From assembly GCA_002408385.1 (NCBI GenBank), contig DHSB01000235.1, positions 1-43,465 on the forward strand: 43,465 bases of DNA, read 5' to 3'. Position 1 is the stretch's first letter. Each line of letters opens with the position of its first letter. The notes beneath the pieces are model-generated. The model was not told where the DNA came from. It did not search any database and was given only the letters and a program-made list of their open reading frames with translations. Positions 17,722-26,800 of the stretch are shown here, in pieces. Both the position numbers and the translations under genes were made by a program. This DNA is from Myxococcales bacterium UBA5297. GTDB lineage: Bacteria > Myxococcota > Myxococcia > Myxococcales > UBA5297.

Positions 17722-18411
17722 CTACGAACGCTGGTTCGTCGGACGCGGGCGCTTGCGGCCGGCAAGCTCGACCCCGAGCTTGGGGCACAGCCCTGCCACC
17801 GAGCACTCAGGACACTGGGGCGCCCGCGCGAGGCAGACTCTGCGGCCGTGCCACACCAGCAGATGGTGGGCCGCCGTCCAGCGCGCTTTCGGCAGCAGGG
17901 CCTGGAGGGCGCGTTCGATCTTGTCGGGGTCTCGCTCGGTCGACAGCCCGAGTCGAAACGCGAGCCGGGCGACGTGCGTGTCCACGGGCAGCGCGGCTTC
18001 CGCAGAGAGCTGCATCGCGATGACTCCGGCCGACTTGTTCCCGATGCCCGGCAGCCTCGCGAGCGCGGCCCGAGAGGTGGGCACCTGGCCCCCGTGGTGC
18101 GCCTCGATCGCCTGGCTGGCTTCGGTGAGCGACTTCGCCTTGGAGCGAAAGAGGCCGCAGGGCCGGATGATCTCCTCGAGCTCGTCGCGCTTCGCGTGGG
18201 CGAGCTGCGCGACGGTCGGGTAGCGGGAGAAGAGCCCGGGCGTGATCTCGTTGACCCTCTTGTCCGTGCACTGAGCCGAGAGGATGACCGCGACCAGCAG
18301 CTCGTAAGGGTCGCGAAACTCGAGCGCGATGCGCGCCTCGGGATAGGTCAGCGCCAGGCGATCGACGATAGCGCCGGCGCGCGCTGCCTTGTCGCTTCTC
18401 TTCTCTCGCAC
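17722..18411 (-). CDS. nth: endonuclease III
   Basis: Base-excision-repair DNA glycosylase/AP lyase that removes oxidised pyrimidines. The 229-aa product has the helix-hairpin-helix LPGIGNKSAGV with catalytic Lys126, the catalytic Asp144 in VDTHVAR, and the [4Fe-4S] loop Cys193-x6-Cys200-x2-Cys203-x5-Cys209. The usual LPGVGRKTA motif here has Asn-Lys-Ser, a conservative variant. The start is a GTG at 18409-18411 without a clear Shine-Dalgarno; length and the N-terminal helix (REKRSDKAARAGAIVDRL) fit the family. It converges on def; a short 6-bp inverted repeat (17724-17739) overlaps its stop. Confidence 0.95.
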   Translation of the reverse strand: MREKRSDKAARAGAIVDRLALTYPEARIALEFRDPYELLVAVILSAQCTDKRVNEITPGLFSRYPTVAQLAHAKRDELEEIIRPCGLFRSKAKSLTEASQAIEAHHGGQVPTSRAALARLPGIGNKSAGVIAMQLSAEAALPVDTHVARLAFRLGLSTERDPDKIERALQALLPKARWTAAHHLLVWHGRRVCLARAPQCPECSVAGLCPKLGVELAGRKRPRPTNQRS

Positions 18412-18575
18412 GTCGGGCAGGCTAGCGCCGGACTTGTCTCTGTCAATGCGCCGCCGAGTAGAAGCGTGGGCTCGGGCGGCGGCGTGTCATCGGCAGGCTC
18501 GGGGCAGGCCGAAGTCGAGGCCCATCGACTCCGCCTCCCTCGTTCCTCGGGAGGCTACGCTCCGGGGGGGCGGAG

Positions 18576-18882
18576 GTGAAGATTGCCCGACACCTCTTGA
18601 GCGCTTCGATGGAGCAGGCAAGCGACGTGTCGGAGCTGCGAGCGGCGATGCCGGAGCAAGCGGACGCACGCACGAAGCAAGCGGAGGCCGCGGCCGAGCA
18701 GGCGAACCGCGACTCACAACTGGGAAAACGCCGGGGCGAAGCAAGCGGAGGCCGCGGCCGAGCAAGCGGACGCCGGGGACGAGCAAGCGAGGGGCGCCTC
18801 ACGACTGACTGAAGATCCGTCGAGAAATCCTTCTCAGCCTCGCTTCAGCGCCTCTTCTTCACGCGGGCACGCAGGCCGCTGA
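18576..18882 (+). pseudogene. heptad-repeat small protein gene interrupted by one frameshift
   Basis: A GTG at 18576 follows a G/A-rich run (GGGGGGGCGGAG); an in-frame ATG at 18609 is an alternative. The frame reads through heptads EQADART, KQAEAAA, EQANRDS, then at the run GGGAAAAC (A4 at 18725-18728) falls out of phase and ends as Arg/Gly-rich sequence. Removing one A restores QLGNAGA, KQAEAAA, EQADAGD, EQARGAS and a tail of about 30 residues ending at TGA 18880-18882. The restored product of about 101 aa is an Ala/Gln/Glu-rich probable coiled coil. I know no family for it. The extra base may be a true mutation, phase variation or a base-calling error. Confidence 0.35.
18656..18803. repeat. 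21-bp degenerate tandem repeat, seven units
   Basis: Units begin at 18656, 18677, 18698, 18719, 18741, 18762 and 18783, most starting GCAAGCG (GCAGGCG at 18698, degenerate at 18719). All are 21 bp except the 22-bp unit from 18719, which creates the frameshift. A longer exact duplication of 28 bp (18673-18700 and 18737-18764) is part of the array. An extra GCAAGCG lies at 18618. The period equals seven codons and about two DNA turns, so it could be protein-coding heptads or a binding array. Confidence 0.6.
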
Positions 18883-19318
18883 GACGGCGGCGGTCCCCGC
18901 CTCGCGTGATACGCCGCAGGAGACTTCCCGACACCTATTGAGCCGACGCTCCCAAGCGCCTTGGGCCGCAAGGGCAGGCCTGAAACTGCCAGGCTCACGG
19001 TTGTCTCGGCGGGTCGGGCTGCGGCGCAGCGTCGCTCGACTTGCCGCTCGCCCCCCCCCTCTCTCCACAGCGGCTGGACAGACGGCAAGTGGCGCGCGAA
19101 GGCGTCGCCTCGCGCCCGCGAGCGCGCCGTCCGCGGCCCGCTCACCCGCGGCGCAGGCGGTGCCGAGAGCTACTCTTGCGCCAGCGAACACCCTCTGGTA
19201 GAGAACCTTGCTGCTCATTCGGAGGAAGCAGGCTGGTTTCGGCTGCCCGGGCGGGGGAATCGCCCCGTCGAGCGATGGACTCGTTGAGTCCAGTTTTCTT
19301 GAGGAGAGGCGTCGGGAC

Positions 19319-19798
19319 ATGAACCCGCAAATGGTGATGTACGAGGAGGAGTTCAACCAGATCACCGCCGTTTGCGACCGCCTCACCAAGGACGCCAGCG
19401 CGAAGGTCGTCTTCCTCGTCGACAAGAATGGCCAGCTCATTGCCGCCACCGGTCAGACTCAGGATCTCGACACGACCTCCTTGGCCTCGTTGACCGCGGG
19501 CAACATCGCAGCGACGGGCGGGCTCGCGAAGCTCATCGGTGAGCGCGAGTTCTCCATCCTTTTCCACGAGGGAGAGCGCGACAGCCTGCACATCTCCATC
19601 GTGGCGGGCCGAGTCATCCTGGTGGTCATCTTCGACACCCGGACCTCGATCGGCCTCGTGCGTCTGCGCGTGAAGAAGGCGAGCGAGGAGCTGGCTCGCA
19701 TATTCGAGGGGCTTCTGAAGAAGGTCGAGGCGCCCGGGGCAGGCTCACCGTTTGCCGAGATCACCGACGAGGATATCGACAACCTGTTCAGCGAGTAA
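19319..19798 (+). CDS. mglB: MglB, roadblock/LC7 GTPase-activating protein
   Basis: Homodimeric roadblock-fold protein that stimulates GTP hydrolysis by MglA and helps set front-rear polarity; in Myxococcus it concentrates at the lagging pole. The product is 159 aa, the Myxococcus length, with core strands KVVFLVDKNGQLIAATGQ and ILVVIFDTRTSIGLVRLRV. The acidic C-terminal tail ends ITDEDIDNLFSE, a segment known to take part in regulating MglA. ATG 19319 is supported by AGGAGAGG 9 nt upstream; longer reading adds unrelated residues. mglA follows after 51 bp, the standard mglBA order. Confidence 0.95.
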   Translation: MNPQMVMYEEEFNQITAVCDRLTKDASAKVVFLVDKNGQLIAATGQTQDLDTTSLASLTAGNIAATGGLAKLIGEREFSILFHEGERDSLHISIVAGRVILVVIFDTRTSIGLVRLRVKKASEELARIFEGLLKKVEAPGAGSPFAEITDEDIDNLFSE

Positions 19799-19849
19799 TG
19801 GGCAGGCCCGGCAGCGGCTGGGCGGCCCCTTCCTCATCGAGCGCGCGAA

Positions 19850-20437
19850 ATGTCGTTCATCAACTACTCGTCCCGCGAGATCAACTGCAAGATCGTCTTC
19901 TATGGCCCCGGCCTGTGCGGCAAGACGACGAACCTGCAGTACGTCTACGCGAAGACCAACCCTGAGGCGAAGGGCAAGATGATTTCGCTCGCGACCGAGA
20001 CCGAGCGGACTCTGTTCTTCGACTTCTTGCCGCTGTCGTTGGGCGAGATTCGCGGCTTCAAGACCCGCTTCCACCTTTATACGGTTCCCGGCCAGGTCTT
20101 TTACGACGCCTCGCGCAAGCTCATTCTCAAGGGGGTCGACGGGGTCGTCTTCGTCGCCGATAGCCAGATCGAGCGCATGGAGGCGAACATCGAGTCGATG
20201 GAGAACCTGCGCGTCAACCTGGCCGAGCAGGGCTACGACCTGAACAAAATCCCCTTCGTGATGCAGTACAACAAGCGCGACCTTCCCAATGTCGCCACCG
20301 TCGAGGAGCTGCGCGGGCTGCTCAATCCGCGCATGGTCCCGGAGTATCAGGCGGTCGCCCCGACCGGCGTAGGGGTCTTCGACACGCTCAAGGCCATCGC
20401 GAAGCTGGTTCTTACCGAGCTGAAGAAGGGCGGCTGA
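19850..20437 (+). CDS. mglA: MglA, Ras-like polarity GTPase
   Basis: Small GTPase that marks the leading pole and recruits motility machinery in its GTP form. The 195-aa protein has the P-loop GPGLCGKTT at 19-27, the MglA-specific PM3 variant TVPGQ at 78-82 (Thr where Ras-type proteins have Asp), and NKRD at 141-144 for guanine recognition. It is nearly identical to the Myxococcus protein along its length as I recall it, including [20 protein letters not shown]. No strong Shine-Dalgarno precedes the ATG, so coupling to mglB is possible. The next operon has its own promoter 120 bp downstream. Confidence 0.97.
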   Translation: MSFINYSSREINCKIVFYGPGLCGKTTNLQYVYAKTNPEAKGKMISLATETERTLFFDFLPLSLGEIRGFKTRFHLYTVPGQVFYDASRKLILKGVDGVVFVADSQIERMEANIESMENLRVNLAEQGYDLNKIPFVMQYNKRDLPNVATVEELRGLLNPRMVPEYQAVAPTGVGVFDTLKAIAKLVLTELKKGG

Positions 20438-20559
20438 GCCGCGCCGCGCTCCTGCGGTGTGGGCCCTTGAGCCTTCATGACCCCCGAGGGCCGCTGCGGC
20501 AGTCGTCCTCCGCCCTATTCGCAGCGTCTGAGCCGACCAAAGCTGCGTAAGTCCCCAAT

Positions 20560-20589
20560 TTGACAGCTTGTCTGACCGGGTGATAGAAG
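20560..20589 (+). promoter_or_regulatory. promoter of the envelope (glt-like) operon
   Basis: Perfect -35 TTGACA at 20560-20565 and TAGAAG at 20584-20589, 18 bp apart. Transcription would begin near 20596, giving a leader of about 65 nt before the GTG at 20664. It separates mglBA from the genes that follow. Confidence 0.55.
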
Positions 20590-20663
20590 ACCGGGACTTC
20601 GGCGGCCTTGTCGTTGGGGGGACGCTCGCTGCCGGCTTCTCGGCAGAAACAGGGGACGCGCGC

Positions 20664-21401
20664 GTGAGAGCCATTCGAACGGTCCTGCTGGGCACTCTTC
20701 TCTTCTCGGGCATCGCGTTCGCGCAGCAGGAGCCGGCCCAGCCTGCCCCCGCCGCCACCAGCGACCAGCCCGCCGCCGCGCAGCCGCAGCCGGCGGCCCC
20801 TTCGACAGGTGCGCAGACCTCCGACGAGCAGTTCACGCTGCGCGTCAAGACGATGGAGGAGCAGGTCAACGACCTCAAGGAGAAGATCTTCCGGACCAAG
20901 GCGCGCCTCCTGCTGCTGCAGGAGTCGATCTTGGGAGGCGGGTCGATAAGCCAGGGCGCCAAGGCGGTGTTGGTGCACCGCAACGAGATGGGCGGGTCGT
21001 TCGTCCTCGAGTCGGTCGCCTACGCCCTCGACGGCGCGCCGGTGTTCACCAAGGTCGACGTCGATGGAGACCTCGACAAGAAGGAGGAGCTCGAGATCTT
21101 CAACGGGCGCATCGTCCCCGGCCAGCACCAGATCGCGGTCAAGCTGAACTTCCGCGGTCATGGCTTTGGCGTCTTCAGCTATCTGGAGGGCTACAAGTTC
21201 AAGGTGCAGTCGAGCTACACCTTCGACGCCGAGCCGGGCAAGATCACCAACATCAAGATCGTGGCCTTCGAGAAGGGCGGCATCACCACCGACCTGAAGG
21301 ACCGGCCGGCGGTCCGCTACGATCTCGAGCGCACCACCGATTCGGCGATGAAGAAGGGCCCCACCCAGGCAAACGCGCCCGCCGCGGTAGACCTCAAGTA
21401 G
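20664..21401 (+). CDS. exported protein of unknown function, first gene of the envelope operon
   Basis: A 245-aa protein with a clear signal peptide (RAIRTVLLGTLLFSGIAFAQ), then a Pro/Ala/Gln-rich linker to about residue 55, a short helical segment (about 60-95, KTMEEQVNDLKEKIFRTKAR) and a beta-rich domain to about 220 (VAYALDGAPVFTKVDVDGDL; GQHQIAVKLNFRG). It is probably periplasmic. I do not recognise a named family; the linker could draw misleading matches to lipoyl-carrying acyltransferases. GTG 20664-20666 has AGGGGA about 8 nt upstream and gives the signal peptide at the N-terminus. The next gene starts 16 bp after its stop, so co-transcription is likely and a role with the Glt-like proteins is inferred from position. 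Confidence 0.75.
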   Translation: MRAIRTVLLGTLLFSGIAFAQQEPAQPAPAATSDQPAAAQPQPAAPSTGAQTSDEQFTLRVKTMEEQVNDLKEKIFRTKARLLLLQESILGGGSISQGAKAVLVHRNEMGGSFVLESVAYALDGAPVFTKVDVDGDLDKKEELEIFNGRIVPGQHQIAVKLNFRGHGFGVFSYLEGYKFKVQSSYTFDAEPGKITNIKIVAFEKGGITTDLKDRPAVRYDLERTTDSAMKKGPTQANAPAAVDLK

Positions 21402-21417
21402 ACGCGCAACCCTGCCC

Positions 21418-23775
21418 ATGCGCCTGTCTTCTCCCATCCTCGCTCTGGCCTTGGCGCTATCCGCCGCACCTCTGTTCGAGGCCCGCGCGCAGGGGCCGGA
21501 CTTCGCCAAGGAGTCGGCCGAGCTCGACCGACTCGGGAGCCAGCTCGTCGAGCTCGCGGGGCGCATCAAGCTGGTCGAGAGCCAATACGTCGACCGGCCC
21601 GACCCCTCGGAGGCCGACTCGCTCAAGCGGCGCTACTCCGACGCCGAGATCCAGTTCTTGCTCACCAACTACCAGGCGGCGAGCGTGCTGCTCTACGACC
21701 TGATCGGCAGCGTCGCCTTCCGCAAGATGCCCGAGTACGCCGGCGCGCTGTACATGCTCGCCGAGTCGCTCTATCAGCAGGACAACTTCCTCGGCGCGCG
21801 TCTCTACTTTCGCGAACACATGAACCGGCGCGGCCGCCACTACCGCGACGCGCTCGCCCGTTACCTCGAGATCAGCGGGCGCATCAACGAGTTCTCCGGA
21901 ATCGACCAGTACATCGACCAGGCCAAGCAAAGCGACGGCTCGCTGCCGGTCGACGTCAACTACATCTACGGCAAGTGGCTCTTCCGGCGCACCGACATCC
22001 CGGAGGCGCTGCGCATCGAGCGCTCGCGGCAGGTCTTCTCATCCGTCGCGCAGCTCCGGGGGGCCTTTGCGCTCGAGGCCCAGTACTTCCTGGGCGTGCT
22101 CTCGGTACAGCAGGGGGCTCTCGAGCAGGCCGTCGCCGACTTTCGACGGGTCCTCGAGCTGCCCGCCCGCGACGCGCGCGATCAGAGGGTGCGCGAGGCG
22201 GCCAACCTCTCGCTGGGGCGCGTCTACTTCGAGCTCGGCAGGCACTCCGAGGCGATCGACCGCTACCAGGAGATCGACTACCGCTCGGACAGCTTCGTCG
22301 ACGCGCTCTTCGAGATCGCCTGGTCGCACGTGCGCCGTGCCAAGGACGAGGGCCCGGGCGAGTACGAAAAGGCGCTGCAGGCCTGCGAGAAGCTGCTGAC
22401 CGCGGCCCCCGATTCCTTGCTTGCCCCCGAGGCGCTCATCCTACAGGGCCACCTGCTGCTCAAGCTGGGCAAGTACGAAGAGGCCACCGTCGCCTACAAC
22501 CAGATCATCAACCGGTATCTCGAGGTCTACGACGACATCGACGGGCGCCTCAAGGCACATCCCGACCCGGTCCAGTACTTCCAGCGGGCGATCTCGGAGT
22601 CGGGCAAGACCTTCGACATCGCGGCCTTCCTTCCGCAGAAGGCGATCCCCTGGGCGACGACCCAGCGCGAGGTCGCCGATGCGGTGCGGGTGACCAATGA
22701 CATCGACGCGAGCCAGCGGGGGGTCGTCGAGGCCAACGAGATCGCCGCGCGCCTGCTCGACGTGCTCGAGAACCGGCAGCTCGAGGTGTTTCCGCAGTTG
22801 CAGGAGGGGCTCGCCCGAGCCGAGGCGACCGACGCGGCGCTGACGGGCATCGAGGGCGAGCTGCTGCGGATGGAGGAGCGGCTGCTTGGCGCTGAGAAGC
22901 TCGCCTCGATCCGCGGCGAGCTCGACCGGGTGCGCGCCGAGCGCCAGGCGCTCGCGGTCCGGCTTGCCAGCCTGCCGACGACCGAGCAGGAGATCGCCGA
23001 GCGCAGCGCGAAGATGAACGCGCGGATCGCCGGGCTCGAGCAGGAGGCTTTCAGGCTCGGGCTGCAGGTCCAGAGCCTGTACGCCGCGCTGGCTGCGCTC
23101 GACAAGTTCGTCGCCGACACGCGTGACGAGCGCGTCCCCGATCCTGGGGCCGAGCGCGAATTTGCCGACCGCATGCGCAAGGAGCGCGCCGTCGCCGACC
23201 AGCTCGGCGAGGGGCTCGAGGCGGTCCAACGGCGCATTCGCGACGAGAAGGCGCGCCTCGGGTTGCTCGGCTCGAGCGACGCCGATCTCCGCGTCGAGTA
23301 CGAGCGGATGCTCGCTCGCGAAAAGGAGCTGTTGGGCACCAGCCGCGGCGGGCTCGCAGCGCAGGCGAGCAGCCTTCTGTCGGGGATCGACCTCGCCCGC
23401 GGGCGCATCGTCGAGCTGAGGGGTCGCTCGGCCTCGGCCAAGGACCAGATCCGCCACGCGGTCGCGCGCCGGGCCGACGGCATCCGCAAGAAGGTCCAGG
23501 ACGAGGCGCAGTTGCTCGTCGGCTACGAGCGCGAGGTGAAGGCCGCCTCCTCGAGCGCGCGCAACCTGATCGGCACGATTGCCTACCAGAGCTTCAAGCG
23601 CATCCGCCGCCAGTTCTACGAGCTGGTGCTCAAGGCCGACGTCGGTCTGGTAGACGTCGCCTGGACGCGCAAGCAGAACAAGACGAATGAGATCCAGGAC
23701 CTCGCCAAACAGAAGGAGCGCGAGGTCAAGGGGCTTGAGGACGAGTTCAAGGAAGTGCTCAAAGAAGTCGACTAG
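21418..23775 (+). CDS. exported TPR / coiled-coil protein, possibly GltC-like
   Basis: The 785-aa product has a signal peptide (RLSSPILALALALSAAPLFE, cleavage after ARA near 24). TPR-like helical repeats run about 60-400 (YFLGVLSVQQGALEQAVADF; EALILQGHLLLKLGKYEEAT), then long coiled-coil helices to the C-terminus (KEREVKGLEDEFKEVLKEVD). A periplasmic scaffold is likely. Myxococcus gliding uses a periplasmic TPR protein, GltC; size, export and context make this a candidate, but I see no motif that fixes the match. It lies 16 bp after the previous gene and 34 bp before the gltD-like gene. No obvious Shine-Dalgarno precedes the ATG. Confidence 0.75.
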   Translation: MRLSSPILALALALSAAPLFEARAQGPDFAKESAELDRLGSQLVELAGRIKLVESQYVDRPDPSEADSLKRRYSDAEIQFLLTNYQAASVLLYDLIGSVAFRKMPEYAGALYMLAESLYQQDNFLGARLYFREHMNRRGRHYRDALARYLEISGRINEFSGIDQYIDQAKQSDGSLPVDVNYIYGKWLFRRTDIPEALRIERSRQVFSSVAQLRGAFALEAQYFLGVLSVQQGALEQAVADFRRVLELPARDARDQRVREAANLSLGRVYFELGRHSEAIDRYQEIDYRSDSFVDALFEIAWSHVRRAKDEGPGEYEKALQACEKLLTAAPDSLLAPEALILQGHLLLKLGKYEEATVAYNQIINRYLEVYDDIDGRLKAHPDPVQYFQRAISESGKTFDIAAFLPQKAIPWATTQREVADAVRVTNDIDASQRGVVEANEIAARLLDVLENRQLEVFPQLQEGLARAEATDAALTGIEGELLRMEERLLGAEKLASIRGELDRVRAERQALAVRLASLPTTEQEIAERSAKMNARIAGLEQEAFRLGLQVQSLYAALAALDKFVADTRDERVPDPGAEREFADRMRKERAVADQLGEGLEAVQRRIRDEKARLGLLGSSDADLRVEYERMLAREKELLGTSRGGLAAQASSLLSGIDLARGRIVELRGRSASAKDQIRHAVARRADGIRKKVQDEAQLLVGYEREVKAASSSARNLIGTIAYQSFKRIRRQFYELVLKADVGLVDVAWTRKQNKTNEIQDLAKQKEREVKGLEDEFKEVLKEVD

Positions 23776-23809
23776 GGAAGGGGTGGCGGCGAGCGAGCCG
23801 CTGTGACGG

Positions 23810-26800
23810 ATGAGAAGCCTGTTTGCCAGCGCTGTGTTGCTCGTGCTTCTCGCTGCGCCCGTTCGCGCGCAGACGGCCCACGACCCGCCGGCGTCGGGCG
23901 ATGTGGGCGAGGCCCAAGCTCGAGCCGCCGAGGCCAGCCAGCAGGCCGCCGCGCACAAGGCGCCCGTCGCCCCGGGGACCTCTCGCGCCGAGCGCAAGCT
24001 GTTCGAGGGCTACGGCGCCGATGCCGATGAGGAGGCCGAGTATCTCGATCTCTCCGAGGCGATCTCCGACTTCGAGGAGCAGGGCAAGGAGTTTCGCCGC
24101 GAGGTCCAGCTCCTCATCGAGAAGAAGTTCGACGAGAAGCGCCGCGGGCTGGTCGCCTCCTACGAGCAGAAGATCAGCGAGATCGAAGTCCTCGAGCGCA
24201 AGGAGCGCCTCGACGCCATCGCGATGTTCGAGGAGTTTCTGCAGCGCTACCCGAACGAGCCGAAATACTCGCCGGACGTGATGTTCCGGCTCGCCGAGCT
24301 CTATTACGAGAAGACCAAGGACGACTACATCCTCGCGATGACCGGCTACGAGGAGCAGCTCAAGCTCGTCGACCAGGGCAAGCTCGCCGTCGCGCCGCCC
24401 GAGCCGCGCCAAAACTTCCAGAGGTCGGTCGAGCTCTACCAGCGCCTAATCACGCAGTTTCCCGAGTACCGGCTCAACGACGGCAGCTACTACCTGCTCG
24501 GCTACTGCCTCGAGAAGCAGGGCGAGCTTGAGCAGAGCCGCAACACGTTCGTGCGCCTTATCGAGAAGTACCCCGGGTCGCGCTTCGTGGCCGAGGCCTG
24601 GATCCGACTCGGGGAGTACTACTTCGACGCGGTCAACGAGTCGAACCCGCTCGAGCACGCTGCCCACGCCTACAGCATGGCGATCCGCTTCGAGGAGCAC
24701 GCGCTGTTCGACAAGGCGCTCTACAAGCTCGGCTGGACCTACTACCGGATGGACGCCTTCGACCGCGCGGTCGACGCCTTCGTGCGGCTCATCGACTTCT
24801 ACGACGCCAAGAGCGCCGAGGCGGGCGAGGATTTCGGCGGCGACCTGCGCGCCGAGGCGCTGCAGTACATGGCCGTCTCGCTCTCGGACGAGCAGTGGGG
24901 GTCGATCGCCCGCGCCCAGGAGCTGTTCGCGCGCGTCGGCCCGCGCCCCTGGGAGCCGGAGGTTTGGCGGCGCATCGGCGAGGTCTACTTCGACACCACC
25001 AAGTTCCAGGACGCCATCGCCGCCTACAAGCAGAACCTGGCCAAGGACCCTTTCAACAAGGACGCCCCGCAGGTTCAGGCGAAGATCGTCCGCGCCTACG
25101 AGCAGGGCATGCGCGACTTCGACAACGCCTCCAATGAGCGGCAGCTCTTGGTGGCCAGCTACGCGCCGGGCACCGAGTGGTACGAGCGCAACAAGCACGA
25201 CTCCGAGGTCATCAAAGCGGCCCAGGAGCTGAGCGAGCGCAGCCTCTACTCGGCGGCGGTCTACCACCACCAGCAGGCGCTGCAGTACGTGCAGGGCGAG
25301 AGGTTTGAGCTGGCCAAGCGCGAGTTCGAGATCGCCGCGCGCGGCTACGCCGACTACCTCGGGCGCTTCCCCCACAGCAAGCTCGCCTACGAGCTGCAGT
25401 ACTACCTGGGCGACTGCCAGTATCAGAGCATGCAGTTCATGGAGGCCGCGCGCACCTTCGAGGCGGTGCGCGACTCGACCGCCGACACCCAGTACCAGGC
25501 CGACGCCGCCTACGGCGCGGTGCTCGCCTTCCAGCGCGAGATCGACACCCGCCAGAGCGCCGTTCCCCCGCAGATGGAGACGCGCCCGGTTGTCACCTCG
25601 TCGCAGTGGCCCGAGGGCAAGCCGGTCCAGAAGCAGCCGCTGCCCGAGCTGTGGCAGCAGTTCGTCGCGGCCGCCGACGCCTTCCTCGCGTTGCAGCCCA
25701 ACCACGAGAGGGCCCCGCTGCTCGCCTACCGCGCGGCCGAGGCCTTTTTCGTCTACGAGGATTTCGAGGAGGCGCGCAGGCGCTTTGCCGCCGTCGCCGC
25801 GAGCTATCCGGAGAGCGAGTTCGCCCGGTTCGCCTCCAACCTGACGCTGGAGACCTTCCTCATCACCGAGGACTGGGTCGCGGTCACCGCGTTTACCAAC
25901 GCGCTCACCACCGCCGACGAGAAGGGGCAGGTCAAGGTCGATCCGGCGAGCGAGAGCGGCCAGCTCCTGCGCGACTTCGGCGACAACGCGATGTTCAAGC
26001 AGGCCGAGAAGCTGATGGACGAGCAGCGCTGGGACGAGGCGGGCGACCTGTACGAGGGCCTGGTCTCGCGCAACAAGGGCTACCGGTTTGCAGACAAGGC
26101 CCTCAACAACGCCGCGGTCTGCCGCGAGAGCGCCCGGCGCTTCGAGTCGGCGCTGCGCCTTTACGAGCGCATCTACAACGAGTACCCCGACTCGGACCTC
26201 GCCGACGTCGCGCTGTTCCGCGTCGCGCTCAATGCCGAGAACAGCTACGACTTCGACAAGGCGGTCGACCGCTATCAGTTGCTCGTCGACAAGTACCCGG
26301 GCTCGAAGAGCCGCGCGGCGGCGCTCAACAACCTGGCGCGGCTGCTCGAGGGCCTGCAGCGCTACAACGACGCGGCCCGCCAGTTCACGCGGTTTGCGCA
26401 GCTCTTCCCCGCGGACGAGGACGCGCCGAAGAACCTCTACAAGGCGGCGACCATCTATCAGAAGATGGACGACTGCCACGGGCAGATCCGGGCGCTCAAC
26501 GACTTCATCAAGAAGTTCGCCCGCGATGGGCGGCAGTCCGAGCGCGTCGTCGACGCCTACAAGCGCATCGGCGACTGTCACCGCGAGCTGAAGAACGAGA
26601 AGGCCGCCCTCGAGTCCTGGAAGAAGGCGACCGAGGAGTACGCGCGCCGCAGCCTGGCGGGCAAGGACGAGGCCGCCTCGGCGGCCGCCGGCTATGCGCG
26701 CTTCCAGCTCGCCGAGGCCGAATACAAGCGTTGGGACGCGATCCAGTTGTCCGGGCGCGGCAAGGCCCTCGAGCGCGCCTTCACCTCGAAGCTCACCCGC

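Larger units (their letters stand above)
18412..19318. other. 900-bp gene-poor region upstream of mglB
   Basis: This region lies between the divergent nth and mglB genes. It holds a 7-bp inverted repeat (GCCTCCC 18533-18539, GGGAGGC 18549-18555), a frameshifted heptad-repeat ORF (18576-18882) and its 21-bp tandem DNA repeat. A 17-bp pair CCCGACACCT(C/A)TTGAGC also occurs at 18586-18602 and 18927-18943. A weak promoter for mglB may be TTGCGC (19176-19181) with TAGAGA (19199-19204), 17 bp apart, giving a leader of about 105 nt. No intact known gene was found from 18883 to 19318. Confidence 0.45.

Noticed and set aside
17724..17739. Terminator between def and nth
   Set aside because: Stem is only 6 bp (ACGAAC/GTTCGT), no U-tract, and it overlaps the nth stop codon. 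Too weak to annotate.
13385..17806. Minus-strand open frame of nearly 1,470 codons opposite the coiled-coil gene
   Set aside because: Long antisense frames arise in GC-rich coiled-coil genes because stop codons are rare. It is Leu/Arg/Gly-rich, crosses def and has no family features.
20664..21401. Dihydrolipoamide acetyltransferase
   Set aside because: The Ala/Pro-rich linker could suggest it, but there is no lipoyl motif or catalytic domain and the protein has a signal peptide.
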